A stretch of 44,860 nt of DNA. It comes from Methylacidimicrobium cyclopophantes. GTDB taxonomy: Bacteria > Verrucomicrobiota > Verrucomicrobiia > Methylacidiphilales > Methylacidiphilaceae. Shown piece after piece: positions 34,224 to 42,795 of this stretch. Position 1 is the first letter of the stretch. Every line of letters starts with the position of its first letter. The stretch lies in NCBI RefSeq assembly GCF_902143385.2, contig NZ_CABFUZ020000087.1:1-44860 (forward strand). The letters are read 5' to 3'. The notes beneath the pieces are model-generated. The model had not been told where the DNA came from. It worked only from the letters and a program-made list of their open reading frames with translations, and made no database searches. The position numbers were made by a program, and so were the translations under genes.

Positions 34224-35090
34224 ATGACAGCTGCGGATAAGGCTAAGATTTTCCTTGAGGCGTTGCCCTACGTTCAGCGATTCCGCGATGCACGCTTTGT
34301 GATCAAGTATGGTGGCGCCGTCATGGACGATGCCGAACTCGTGCGCCATACCCTCCGGGATGTGGTGTTGTTGGAGGCCGTAGGGATCCAAGTGGTTTTG
34401 ATCCATGGGGGCGGCCCTGCGATCGGTCGTGCTCTGAAAGAGGCGGGAATCTCCTCATCGTTCGTAGACGGCCTGCGGATCACGGATGCGGCCACTATGC
34501 AGGTGATTGAGCGGGTGCTCTGCGGAGAAGTCGGGCCGTCTATCGTAGCCCTGCTCGAAAGCCTGGGCGGGAGGGCGCGGCAGGTGCTGGGACAGCGGAT
34601 GTTTCAGGTGAAACCGTTTCGGAAGGCTGCTCCCGAGGAGGGCGGGCACTCTTTGGGATTCGTTGGGGAGCCGACTTCCGTGGATACAAACCCGATTCTT
34701 TCCCTCTTGGCCGAGCGGGTGATTCCCGTTGTTTCTCCCCTCGGTCTTGGAGAGGATGGCCAGCTGTATAATATCAACGCCGATACCGCGGCCGGCTGCT
34801 TGGCCGGCGTCCTGCGAGCGGAAAAGCTGGTCTACTTGACCGATGTCAATGGCGTGCTTCGAGACCCGCAAGACCCCAGATCGACGATTTCGGTCTTGAA
34901 TCCGAAGGAGGTGGCTGTCCTGCAGGAGCGCGGAGTGCTGCGCGGTGGCATGTTGCCCAAGGTGCGGTCGGCGTTGTGGGCCCTCCAGGCGGGGGTGGGG
35001 AAAGTCCATCTTTTGGATGGACGAATTCCGCATGCGCTCCTCTTGGAGGTATTCACCGATTCCGGCGTCGGTACGGAACTTGTCCCGTGA
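34224..35090 (+). CDS. argB: Acetylglutamate kinase
   Basis: This 288-residue amino acid kinase phosphorylates N-acetylglutamate. FVIKYGGAVMDD near residues 26-37 is the ATP-binding start, and VLIHGGGPAI near 58-67 is the substrate loop. NINADTAAG and VYLTDVNGVLRD follow, and RGGMLPK near the C-terminus is the ATP-closing motif. The start at 34224 agrees with family N-termini (ADKAKIFLEALPYVQRF); an upstream GTG at 34176 would add 16 residues and has a GAGG sequence before it. The gap to argJ is 70 bases. Confidence 0.94.
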   Translation: MTAADKAKIFLEALPYVQRFRDARFVIKYGGAVMDDAELVRHTLRDVVLLEAVGIQVVLIHGGGPAIGRALKEAGISSSFVDGLRITDAATMQVIERVLCGEVGPSIVALLESLGGRARQVLGQRMFQVKPFRKAAPEEGGHSLGFVGEPTSVDTNPILSLLAERVIPVVSPLGLGEDGQLYNINADTAAGCLAGVLRAEKLVYLTDVNGVLRDPQDPRSTISVLNPKEVAVLQERGVLRGGMLPKVRSALWALQAGVGKVHLLDGRIPHALLLEVFTDSGVGTELVP

Positions 35091-35136
35091 ACCGAGGCGT
35101 CCGAGTCCGGTGTTTGAGTCGACCCGATTTCTTCCC

Positions 35137-36378
35137 ATGAACAATCCGATACCCAATCTGGGAACCGCCGAAATCTTGGAGGGCTATCAGCAATTCGTCG
35201 TTCCCTCCTATGCCCGTTTCCCCGTGGCGTTCGTGCGGGGGAAAGGTTCCTACGTTTGGGACGCGGAAGATCGACGTTACCTCGATTTTTGCGGCGGGAT
35301 CGCCGTGAACGTCTTGGGACATGCGAGTTCGGTTGTGGGGAAGGCGCTGGGAGAGGCCGCTGGCCGGCTCATTCATTGCTCCAATCTCTATTACCATCCG
35401 GCGGGAGCGCAGCTGGCGGAAGCCCTCGTGCGGCGAATTGGTGCCGGAAAAATGTTTTTCTCGAACAGCGGGGCGGAAGCAAATGAATGCTTGTTCAAGT
35501 TGGCGAGGCGGTATGGCGCGTCTCGCGGCGCTTTCGAAATTCTGACGGCGCAGGGTTCGTTTCATGGGCGGACGTTGGCAGCGATGGCGGCAACCGGCCA
35601 AGAAAAGGTGAGGGAGGGATTCGGCCCGCCGGTGCCCGGCTTTCGACACGTCCCGTTCCTCGACTTGGCGGCGGCGGAGAGGGCGATCGGGCCGGCGACA
35701 GCGGCGATCCTCGTCGAACCGATTCAAGGAGAAGGCGGGGTACGCCCGGCTACCGCAGCCTATCTGCAAGGTCTACGTCGGATTTGCGACCGGCATGGGC
35801 TTCTCCTGCTTCTCGACGAGGTCCAAACGGGCTCTTTTCGTTCCGGCCGATTTTTGGCCTTTCAGCGAATTTTGGAAAGCTTCGAAAAGGGAAATGATTT
35901 CCTTCCGGACGGGATCGCAATGGCGAAGGGGCTGGCGGGAGGCTACCCCATGGGAGCTACTTGGATTCGGGAGCCCTATGCCGAGTTGCTGGGGCCCGGT
36001 TCTCACGCATCGACTTTCGGTGGATCCCCTCTGGCTTGTGCGGTTGCCCTCGCGGTTCTCCGCCATATGGAAGAGCAAGACCTCGGCAGGCAGATCCGGG
36101 AGAAAGGGGAACGACTGCGCGCCGAGTTGGAAGCGCTCGCTTCCCCGGAGCGAAGACTCATCCGTTCCGTTTCTGGAGTAGGCGGTCTTTGGGGCCTCCA
36201 TGTCCGGCGGGACGCCCGGTCGGTGGCTTTGGAGCTGATGGACCGGGGCCTTCTGGTTGCACCGGCCGCGGGAAACATCGTCCGCCTTCTGCCGCCGCTT
36301 ACCGTCTCGGAAGACGAAATTTCCGAGGCGGTGGCGATCCTTCGCGCCGCCAGCCGAGACGAGGAGGCAATGAGTTGA
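35137..36378 (+). CDS. argD: Acetylornithine aminotransferase
   Basis: This 413-residue class III aminotransferase converts N-acetylglutamate semialdehyde to N-acetylornithine. YLDFCGGIAVNVLGH near residues 48-61, NSGAEANECLFKLARRY, GSFHGRTLAAMAATGQ, EPIQGEGG and DEVQTG are family motifs. The PLP lysine is K264 in GIAMAKGLAGGYPMGA. Compared with the usual sequence, a stretch of roughly ten extra residues (RILESFEKGNDF, about 244-255) lies between the aspartate that contacts PLP and the lysine. The ATG at 35137 gives the normal N-terminus. It follows argB by 46 bases. Confidence 0.95.
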   Translation: MNNPIPNLGTAEILEGYQQFVVPSYARFPVAFVRGKGSYVWDAEDRRYLDFCGGIAVNVLGHASSVVGKALGEAAGRLIHCSNLYYHPAGAQLAEALVRRIGAGKMFFSNSGAEANECLFKLARRYGASRGAFEILTAQGSFHGRTLAAMAATGQEKVREGFGPPVPGFRHVPFLDLAAAERAIGPATAAILVEPIQGEGGVRPATAAYLQGLRRICDRHGLLLLLDEVQTGSFRSGRFLAFQRILESFEKGNDFLPDGIAMAKGLAGGYPMGATWIREPYAELLGPGSHASTFGGSPLACAVALAVLRHMEEQDLGRQIREKGERLRAELEALASPERRLIRSVSGVGGLWGLHVRRDARSVALELMDRGLLVAPAAGNIVRLLPPLTVSEDEISEAVAILRAASRDEEAMS

Positions 36379-36519
36379 TCCGCGCCTTCAAGAAACGGTC
36401 CCTGTTCCCAGTTCGGAACGCGGATTCGTCCGGAAGGACGAACTATGGGCCGCGGACGACGGTCCGCCTGCGGGAGGCGGAGGACGTTGGCAATCCATCC
36501 CCCGCAACGTGAAGCGACT

Positions 36520-37443
36520 ATGGCTCAATCCCCCCTTCCCCATCATTTTCTTTCCGTCACCGATACGAGCGAGGACGAAGCGCGCGCGATTTTTGAAGGG
36601 GTGGCTCGGCAGAAGCGCGCCGGCAACACGAATAACGAGGAGGATCTTCCATTGCTCGGCCAATCCTGGGCGCTTCTTTTCCGGAAGCCTTCGACGCGGA
36701 CTCGTGTCTCCTTCGAGCTGGCGATCCGTCAGCTCGGCGGATCCACCCTCTTCCTCAGCGCAGCGGAGCTTCAGTTGAGTCGGGGGGAGCCGATGGAAGA
36801 TACGGCGCGCGTGTTGGGTCGGATGGTTCAGGGAGCCGTAATCCGGACATTTGCGCAAGAAGAGATCGTGGCTTTTGCGAAGAGCAGCGGCATCCCTACC
36901 GTCAATGCGCTCACCGACCAGGAGCATCCCTGCCAAGTGCTGGCCGACATTTTTACCTTTGAGGAGAAGCGGGGCCCGATTGCGGGGAAAACGGTGGCTT
37001 TCTTGGGCGACGCCTCGTGCAATGTCGCGAGGTCCTGGGCTCTCGCAGCGCCACTCTTCCGATTTCACCTCCGCTTCGGGGCTCCCCGCGCCTTCTTTTG
37101 CGACGTTGAGAACCCATGGGTGACGCAAACCGAATCGCCCGAGGAAGCCGTGCGGGGCGCGGATCTTCTCTACACCGATGTCTGGATTTCGATGGGCAAG
37201 GAGGAAGAAAGCGCTGTGCGCGAGAAGGCCTTCTCTGCTTATCAACTCAATAGTCGGCTGCTGCGGCGAGCAAAGGCGGAGGCCTTGGTTCTCCACTGCC
37301 TACCCGCCCATCGGGGCAAAGAGATCGAAGGGGAGCTCTTCGAAGAAAGGGCCGGGGACATTTTCGACCAGGCGGAAAATCGGCTCCACGTGCAAAAAGG
37401 ACTCTTGCGGTGGCTCGTGGGACGATCAGAGAGAGTCCAATAG
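36520..37443 (+). CDS. argF: Ornithine carbamoyltransferase
   Basis: This 307-residue enzyme joins carbamoyl phosphate to ornithine, giving citrulline. Carbamoyl phosphate binding is shown by KPSTRTR near residues 56-62. HPCQ near 136-139 is conserved. HCLPAHRGKEI in the C-terminal half carries the ornithine-side cysteine. The ATG at 36520 was chosen because the upstream in-frame ATG at 36445 adds an Arg-rich stretch unlike the family. It is the last arg gene, 141 bases after argD. The 3' end overlaps the convergent ribE by 18 bases. Confidence 0.95.
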   Translation: MAQSPLPHHFLSVTDTSEDEARAIFEGVARQKRAGNTNNEEDLPLLGQSWALLFRKPSTRTRVSFELAIRQLGGSTLFLSAAELQLSRGEPMEDTARVLGRMVQGAVIRTFAQEEIVAFAKSSGIPTVNALTDQEHPCQVLADIFTFEEKRGPIAGKTVAFLGDASCNVARSWALAAPLFRFHLRFGAPRAFFCDVENPWVTQTESPEEAVRGADLLYTDVWISMGKEEESAVREKAFSAYQLNSRLLRRAKAEALVLHCLPAHRGKEIEGELFEERAGDIFDQAENRLHVQKGLLRWLVGRSERVQ

Positions 37444-38028
37444 CGGCTTGCCCAACTGGGCGGCAACATAGCGCACGAGAATATCCATTTCCGCGTTGAG
37501 CGGATCTCCCGGGCGTTTCTCCGGAAGATTGGTCGCATGCCAAGTGAAGGGAGTGATCCAGACAGAAAAACGGTCGTCCGTAAGGATGCCGATCGTCAGG
37601 CTGATCCCGTCGAGCGCGATGCTCCCCTTCGGGATGATTCCTCTCTCCCATTCCTTCGGCCGCTCGATCCAAAGTTCCTGTTCCGAGCCTCGTCTGCGAA
37701 TTTCGAGTAGGTGCAACCTCCCATCCACATGCCCGGTAACGAAGTGGCCGTCGATTCGGGAGCCGACCATAACGGGGCGTTCAAGGTTTACGAGATCCCC
37801 GTCCTCCAGCATGCCCAGATTGGTTCGCCGCCGGGTTTCCTCCAAAATGTCGAAGCGGAGCGATCTTCCTTCCTTTTCGGTCACCGTGAGACAACAGCCA
37901 TTGACAGCCAGACTGTCTCCAGGCTTTAGGGTCTCCGTTACCTTTCCGCCGTCAATCCAGAGGATGGGGCGGTCGGCCGTGGGCGGCTCTCGAACGGTTC
38001 CCAATGCTTCGACGATGCCCGTGAACAT
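37426..38028 (-). CDS. ribE: Riboflavin synthase alpha chain
   Basis: This 200-residue protein has two lumazine-binding domains in tandem. The first begins MFTGIVEALGTV and contains KPGDSLAVNGCCLTV; the second has GHFVTGHVDGRLHLL and GSIALDGISLTI. It dismutates two 6,7-dimethyl-8-ribityllumazine molecules into riboflavin. The start at 38028 is the canonical MFTGI. It lies 8 bases downstream of the reductase gene's stop, so the two are cotranscribed. No other rib gene is adjacent. Confidence 0.95.
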   Translation of the reverse strand: MFTGIVEALGTVREPPTADRPILWIDGGKVTETLKPGDSLAVNGCCLTVTEKEGRSLRFDILEETRRRTNLGMLEDGDLVNLERPVMVGSRIDGHFVTGHVDGRLHLLEIRRRGSEQELWIERPKEWERGIIPKGSIALDGISLTIGILTDDRFSVWITPFTWHATNLPEKRPGDPLNAEMDILVRYVAAQLGKPLLDSL

Positions 38029-38036
38029 GAGTCGGT

Positions 38037-38771
38037 CTAGCGGAGATTCCATCCGCCGCTGACGACGATATGGGCGCCGGTTACATAGCCGTTTTGCTCG
38101 TCGATTAAAAACCGGATCGCGCGCCAAATATCATCGTACGTTGCGAAACGGCCTGCGGGGATCTTCGAGGGCGGAGGGAGGTTAATGCTCTCCTCGAGAT
38201 AACCGGGGGAGACGACGTTGACGGTAAGACCATGCCGGGCCTCTTCTCGGGCAAAGGAGCGAGAGAGCAGGTAGACCCCGACTTTCCCGATATGGTAGCC
38301 CAAGGCCATCTCTCGTGCTCCGAGCCGGTCGCAGGCCGAATCGCCGATATTGACGATTCGACCGACGCCGGAAGCGCGCAAAAGAGGAAGGGCGGCAAGG
38401 GTGGTGAAGAGCATTGCCGTTGCCGTCGACCGCCACCCGAGCATCCAGTCTTCCTCACTCGTTTCGAGGAGGCCGACGGGCCGGTAGACCCCGGAATTAT
38501 TGATCAAGAGCCGCAAGCCGCCGAAGCGCTCTTCTACCCGGCTTACGAGGCTTTGTGCTTCCGTCTGGGATCCCAAATCCGCGCCGAAAGCCTCGGCATC
38601 TCCGCCGTCCGTCCGGATCCGTTTCGCAATTTCCTCGCCGCCTTCTTTGCTCGAGTGGTAGTGGACGCCGACGGACCAGCCGTCCTCGCTGAGCTTTCGG
38701 GCGAGTGCCGCCCCGAGACCGCGTCCGGCTCCGGTCACGAGCGCCACCTTTTTCCGTTGCGATTGTTCCAT
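38037..38771 (-). CDS. Short-chain dehydrogenase/reductase, possibly pteridine reductase-like
   Basis: This 244-residue SDR has the cofactor loop VTGAGRGLG and HYHSS after the second strand, where NADPH-type enzymes carry a basic or polar residue. It also has LINNSGVYRP, and NIGDSACDRLG with the YHIGK catalytic tyrosine and lysine. It ends SGGWNL. The HYHSS segment and the NIGDS region resemble PTR1/FolM-type pterin reductases as much as FabG. Adjacency to ribE, another pterin-like pathway gene, is compatible with that, but the substrate cannot be fixed from sequence. The ATG at 38771 has an AGGAG ribosome binding site 5 bases upstream; an upstream in-frame ATG lies inside the divergent methyltransferase gene. 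Confidence 0.85.
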   Translation of the reverse strand: MEQSQRKKVALVTGAGRGLGAALARKLSEDGWSVGVHYHSSKEGGEEIAKRIRTDGGDAEAFGADLGSQTEAQSLVSRVEERFGGLRLLINNSGVYRPVGLLETSEEDWMLGWRSTATAMLFTTLAALPLLRASGVGRIVNIGDSACDRLGAREMALGYHIGKVGVYLLSRSFAREEARHGLTVNVVSPGYLEESINLPPPSKIPAGRFATYDDIWRAIRFLIDEQNGYVTGAHIVVSGGWNLR

Positions 38772-38812
38772 TCTCCTGCGCAGCTTCTTATAGGAGAAGC
38801 CGGGAAAGCGCG

Positions 38813-39817
38813 ATGAAAAAGGAATTCTTCTATGTAGAGGTTGCGGAGTCGCATCTTCCCGCGGTTTGGATGGCCGCGAAGCGGACTTCCCTGGAGCAGG
38901 GCGAGATTGCCCCGTTTTTCCATTATGCAACGGCAAGACAAGCAAACCTCTGGATGGCGCTCTTCCGGCGCTACTCCCCCTTTTCCCAGGAGGAAGGCAG
39001 GGGTCTCTATTCGCGTGCCGCGAAGGAATCCGTGGCTACTCTCTGCGAGCGGCCCGGCCAACTCGTCTCTCTGGGTTGCGGGACTGCGGAAAAGGAGTCG
39101 CTCGTCTATGATGCGCTTCTCGGGCGTTCGTGGAAAGCGGATTGGGTCTGTATAGATGGGAGCCTCTCCCTGCTTCTGGAAGCAGATCGGCTTGCCCGAA
39201 GTCGCGGAGAAGGAGTTCGGCTCGTTTTGGCCGATATAGTCGTTCCGGATCTTCTTGACCGGCTGCTTCCGGAAGGAGCGGTGTCGCGTCTCATCACCGC
39301 GTTTGGATTGATTCCGAATTTGCGGCCCGACACCTTTTTGGAGAAGTTGCGGGTGCAAGTGGCTCGGCAAGACCGTCTCTTGCTGGGGGTAAATCTTGCG
39401 CCCGCGCCGGAGGAGAGCCCGGAGAGCTATCGCGCCTCTGCGGAAGAGATCTTGCCGCAGTATGCAAACCGCTCGACCCGTCTCTGGTTGACGGAGCTTC
39501 TTCGGGATTGGGGATTGCGGGAAATGGTAGAGAGCTACGAAGTGAAGGGCGTGGAAAACGAGGGGTGGATTCGATTCGAGGCGACGGTTCGGTGGAAGAG
39601 GGATCGGGAGATCCTGTTGGAGGATGGCTCTTCGGTCGCCGTTCAGAGGGGATCGTCTCTTCGGCTTTTTTCGAGCTATCGCTTCACCCGGGAGGGATTT
39701 GCGCGACTTCTGCGGGCGACCGGATTTGAGCCGGTCGCATCCTGGACGGTATCGTCGGGAGAGGAGGGAGTTTGGCTTGCGGCTCCCTCCGACTCTTGCT
39801 CGAAGCCGACGGTGTAG
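38813..39817 (+). CDS. EgtD-family SAM-dependent methyltransferase
   Basis: This 334-residue protein fits the Methyltransf_33/EgtD family, which N-methylates amino acids such as histidine in ergothioneine synthesis. LVSLGCGTAEKE near residues 85-95 is the SAM loop, and CIDGSLSLLLEA is the second acidic element. ITAFGLIPNLRPDTF near 161-175 aligns with the EgtD GSSIGNF.P segment. LLLGVNLAP near 189-197 and SYRFTREGFARLLRATGF near 288-305 also match. The usual R-T-E-N-S-Y-K-Y at the end is R-L-F-S-S-Y-R-F, so the glutamate contacting histidine in EgtD is F285. No egtB is present. It diverges from the SDR gene across 41 bases. Its last 142 bases are overlapped by comEC on the other strand. Confidence 0.8.
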   Translation: MKKEFFYVEVAESHLPAVWMAAKRTSLEQGEIAPFFHYATARQANLWMALFRRYSPFSQEEGRGLYSRAAKESVATLCERPGQLVSLGCGTAEKESLVYDALLGRSWKADWVCIDGSLSLLLEADRLARSRGEGVRLVLADIVVPDLLDRLLPEGAVSRLITAFGLIPNLRPDTFLEKLRVQVARQDRLLLGVNLAPAPEESPESYRASAEEILPQYANRSTRLWLTELLRDWGLREMVESYEVKGVENEGWIRFEATVRWKRDREILLEDGSSVAVQRGSSLRLFSSYRFTREGFARLLRATGFEPVASWTVSSGEEGVWLAAPSDSCSKPTV

Positions 39818-42030
39818 GAAACGGGGGAGCGGCGATAGGGGCGAAACTCAATGCGGTTCGCTTCGAGTACGACTTCGACCGCCGTCCTGCCCAAGCTGCG
39901 GCCTTTTCCGATTCTCCCTTGCGGGTCGAGTTCCCGAAGGCAGGCACCGCTCGGTGCCAGAGAAAGCCACAACTGGTTCGTGGGTGCAGACCGATGCATC
40001 GTCGGATCGGAGACCGCTTTGGTCCGCTCGACAAAGAGGCTGAGGTGCTTGGAGGGGAAAGGCGCGGTCTTTTCTTCCGGCGAAGATTCCAGAGCGAGAG
40101 CAAAGGAAGGAATCCCCGGTCCTTCGAAGAGCAACGGGGGAGCCACGGCCGAGTCCGAGCGTTGGCGGAGGCGATAGGAAGCGGGCCGTACGCAAAGGGG
40201 AGCCGCTCGGGAAAAGCGCTCGAAGGGGGCGAAGGGTTTGAGGACCCCCCAGGGGCTCGGGTCGGCAACCGCCCACTGGTCACCTTCCGGTCGAAAGGTG
40301 CCGGCGAGCCAGTTCCACCCGTAGAAGCGTCGAATCGGTTCCATTCTCGCCAAGGAAAGCGTGCCTTCGCCTCCTTCGATAAGGAGCTGCTTTCCTTTCC
40401 ATCGTGCGATGCAGGCCGATCCGAGGGGGATTGCGGGAAAGAGGAGGCGGAGATTGCGTGACTCGGAAAGCAGGGTTGCGGGGTCGCCTACGGCGATGCC
40501 CGCGCCGGGAAGGTGGGAGGCAAAGGCGACGGTGAGGAGCAAGCCATGGGCGAAAAGCCAGTTTGCGTTATTGAGGAGAATTCCGAGGAGTCCCCAGAGG
40601 CTGCCGAGGAAGAGCGAGAGCACTCCGACCGTGACGATGAGATCCGCCAGCGGAACCACGAGTAGGTTGACGAGGGGAGCGACGAGGCTGACGAAGTGAA
40701 AGTGGGCGATTTCGAACGGGAGAGCCCCTAATGATGCCGCGACGGAGGAGCCCAAGAGAAAGCCAAGAGCTTTGCCGAAGCGTTCCCGGAAACGGCTTTG
40801 GGGAGGAAGGAGGCTTCGAGGAATGAGGGGATCGGGCAAAAAAGGCGTGGTAAGCCATCGCGCGAGGGGAGCACTGAGCAGAAGGAGCGCCAGGAGGACA
40901 CCGAAGGAGAGTTGGAGGCTTACATCTCTGACGGCAAGGGGTTCGACCCCAAGGAAGAGGAGGAGGCAAGCTCCCCAAAGGTTTAGGAGGCGGACCGGCC
41001 GGCGCAGGAACCAAGCGGCCAAGACCAAGGAAGAGAGCAAGGCTGCTCTGCCGACGCTTGCGGAACCTCCCGAGACGAAGGCGTAGAAGGTGATAAGCGG
41101 CAAAAGCGCCCAACCCCATCTCCATCGGGAAACTCTTCCCGCCTCAAGCAAGGCGAGCCCTACGGCTAAGAAAGCAGCGATATTTTGCCCGCTGACTGCA
41201 AAGATGTGGTAGGCTCCCGCGAGGCGAAAATCTTCTTCGACTTTTGCGGGCAGCCCTCCGGTCTGGCCGTAAAGCATACCGGTAAGGAGGGAGACGGCTT
41301 CACGATCGCTTTCGATTCCGGTTTGCAAGAGCCGGGAAGCCCACCGTCTCGCGGCGGTAATTTGGCGGCCGAGCCGGCTGCCGGCGTCCAGCGGTCGAAT
41401 CTCTCTCCAAGTGGAGGTCAGGCGGTATGCGATGCGGCGAGAGGCGAAAATCTCCGTCCAGTCGGGATCGCCCGGATTTTGCGGCTTTCCGGGGCGTTGC
41501 AGAGCTCCCCGGACCCAGAGGTGTTGGGAGAAAACGAGAGCGCCGGGCGGAGCGGAGCGAACATCGAGGAGGATCCTGCCCGAGACGGATCGACAACTCC
41601 CCGCAATTCGCGCTCGATGGACGGCGAAGATGGCCGTAGTGGCGCGGTCGACGGGGCGATCTTTTTCGATGGGCACGCTCTCGATGGTGCCTCCCCACCA
41701 GCAGTCGGCAGCAAACTTTGCCTTTGGAAGATGGCGCAGGTGATCCGGAGTGCTCCATCCTTTGTGGAAGGAAGCGCTTGCGGCGCCGGAAAAGAAGATG
41801 GCCGAGAGAAAGGGCAGGAGTGCGCTCCGGGGCCCATTCGATCGAAACCAGAGAGCGCCCATGAGAGCGACCGTGGCGAGAGCCGGCAAAAACAGGTGCG
41901 GAAATCCGGAGCCCAAGGCGCAGCCGGCGGCAAAGACCAAGGCGGGAGCTAGGAGGGGGCAGCGGGCGGAAGCGGAAGGACGGCTGGATGGCTCGAAGAG
42001 AGCGGAGTCGGGCTGCCGATGGGTCCACAT
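39676..42030 (-). CDS. comEC: ComEC/Rec2 competence channel with a degenerate C-terminal domain
   Basis: This 784-residue inner-membrane protein has the ComEC plan. N-terminal membrane helices and a DUF4131-like soluble region (about residues 60-215) precede the competence domain (about 240-510), which has LLTGMLYGQTGGLP, AGAYHIFAVSGQNIAAFLAV and later helices. ComEC moves single-stranded DNA into the cytosol. The C-terminal ~270 residues should be the metallo-beta-lactamase domain. Here I see only a possible remnant, IPLGSACIARWKGKQLLIEGGEGT, in place of the DVGQGD...LLIDGG opening, and no H-x-H-x-D-H. The last 46 residues are antisense to the methyltransferase gene. The start is uncertain. 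Confidence 0.88.
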   Translation of the reverse strand: MWTHRQPDSALFEPSSRPSASARCPLLAPALVFAAGCALGSGFPHLFLPALATVALMGALWFRSNGPRSALLPFLSAIFFSGAASASFHKGWSTPDHLRHLPKAKFAADCWWGGTIESVPIEKDRPVDRATTAIFAVHRARIAGSCRSVSGRILLDVRSAPPGALVFSQHLWVRGALQRPGKPQNPGDPDWTEIFASRRIAYRLTSTWREIRPLDAGSRLGRQITAARRWASRLLQTGIESDREAVSLLTGMLYGQTGGLPAKVEEDFRLAGAYHIFAVSGQNIAAFLAVGLALLEAGRVSRWRWGWALLPLITFYAFVSGGSASVGRAALLSSLVLAAWFLRRPVRLLNLWGACLLLFLGVEPLAVRDVSLQLSFGVLLALLLLSAPLARWLTTPFLPDPLIPRSLLPPQSRFRERFGKALGFLLGSSVAASLGALPFEIAHFHFVSLVAPLVNLLVVPLADLIVTVGVLSLFLGSLWGLLGILLNNANWLFAHGLLLTVAFASHLPGAGIAVGDPATLLSESRNLRLLFPAIPLGSACIARWKGKQLLIEGGEGTLSLARMEPIRRFYGWNWLAGTFRPEGDQWAVADPSPWGVLKPFAPFERFSRAAPLCVRPASYRLRQRSDSAVAPPLLFEGPGIPSFALALESSPEEKTAPFPSKHLSLFVERTKAVSDPTMHRSAPTNQLWLSLAPSGACLRELDPQGRIGKGRSLGRTAVEVVLEANRIEFRPYRRSPVSYTVGFEQESEGAASQTPSSPDDTVQDATGSNPVARRSRANPSRVKR

Positions 42031-42099
42031 TTGGCGTCGGCTCCGTAGTCGAGGAAGCTTCCGGCAACGGAAACGGATAGGTTGGCTCCGAACACGTAC

Positions 42100-42795
42100 T
42101 TACTGCTCCTCCACCGTTTCCGGAGGTTTGCGGCGGTGGAGGATCCGATCATTGAACTCGCGGATCGCGTGATCGCTCGGCCAGGAGGGCCCGAGCTCTT
42201 CCCGGAGACGGCTGATGACTTCTTCGTCGGAGTCGGTGGCAAGGACGATCTGTTCCATGGCTTTGGAGTCGACGCAGAGAAATTCGAGGACTGCACGATC
42301 TTCTTTCCGCAGAAAGGGCCCTACGGAAGGGAGAAATCCTGAGGAAAGACGACGGATCGAGTCAATGAGGTGGGGGAGCTGGGCGAGCCCGGCCAAACGC
42401 TGATCGGGGGGGCGACAGGGGGGGAAAGCGCCGATTTCGATGGGCAGGGCCGCCTTCCGCCAAGCCTCCCAGCCTCCGGCAAGGGAGTAGACGGTCGGGA
42501 AGCCCATTTGGCGGAGAAGGTCTGCCGCGATGAGCGAGCGCTCTCCGATCCCGCTGTAGCAGAGGAGTGGAATTTCAGAGCTCGAGATCTTCGACTCGAT
42601 TGCAGGGGGCAATTGTCCAAACTCGATGTGGATTGCTTTCGGTAAGTGGCCGGCGACCCATTGGCGGGGTTGGCGAAGATCGATGCACCCTCCCTTGTCT
42701 TCGCGGATCCAATGGAATGCTTCGGCCGGGGAAAGCTCACGGACGCGCTGCCGCAAGGAATCGAGGAAGAGCCGGTAGCGGTGGGGCGTTGTCAT
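42100..42795 (-). CDS. Rhodanese-DUF5069 fusion protein
   Basis: This 231-residue protein has two parts. Residues 20-120 are a rhodanese domain ([63 protein letters not shown]), with probable catalytic C79. The loop from C79 to R86 has six residues between them, two more than the usual C-x4-R. Residues 132-222 are a DUF5069 domain ([32 protein letters not shown]). DUF5069 is common in Verrucomicrobiota and of unknown function. The ATG overlaps the mnmG stop (ATGA). The usual role of rhodaneses is sulfane sulfur transfer, and mnmG/tRNA-modification coupling is possible but unproven. Confidence 0.85.
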   Translation of the reverse strand: MTTPHRYRLFLDSLRQRVRELSPAEAFHWIREDKGGCIDLRQPRQWVAGHLPKAIHIEFGQLPPAIESKISSSEIPLLCYSGIGERSLIAADLLRQMGFPTVYSLAGGWEAWRKAALPIEIGAFPPCRPPDQRLAGLAQLPHLIDSIRRLSSGFLPSVGPFLRKEDRAVLEFLCVDSKAMEQIVLATDSDEEVISRLREELGPSWPSDHAIREFNDRILHRRKPPETVEEQ

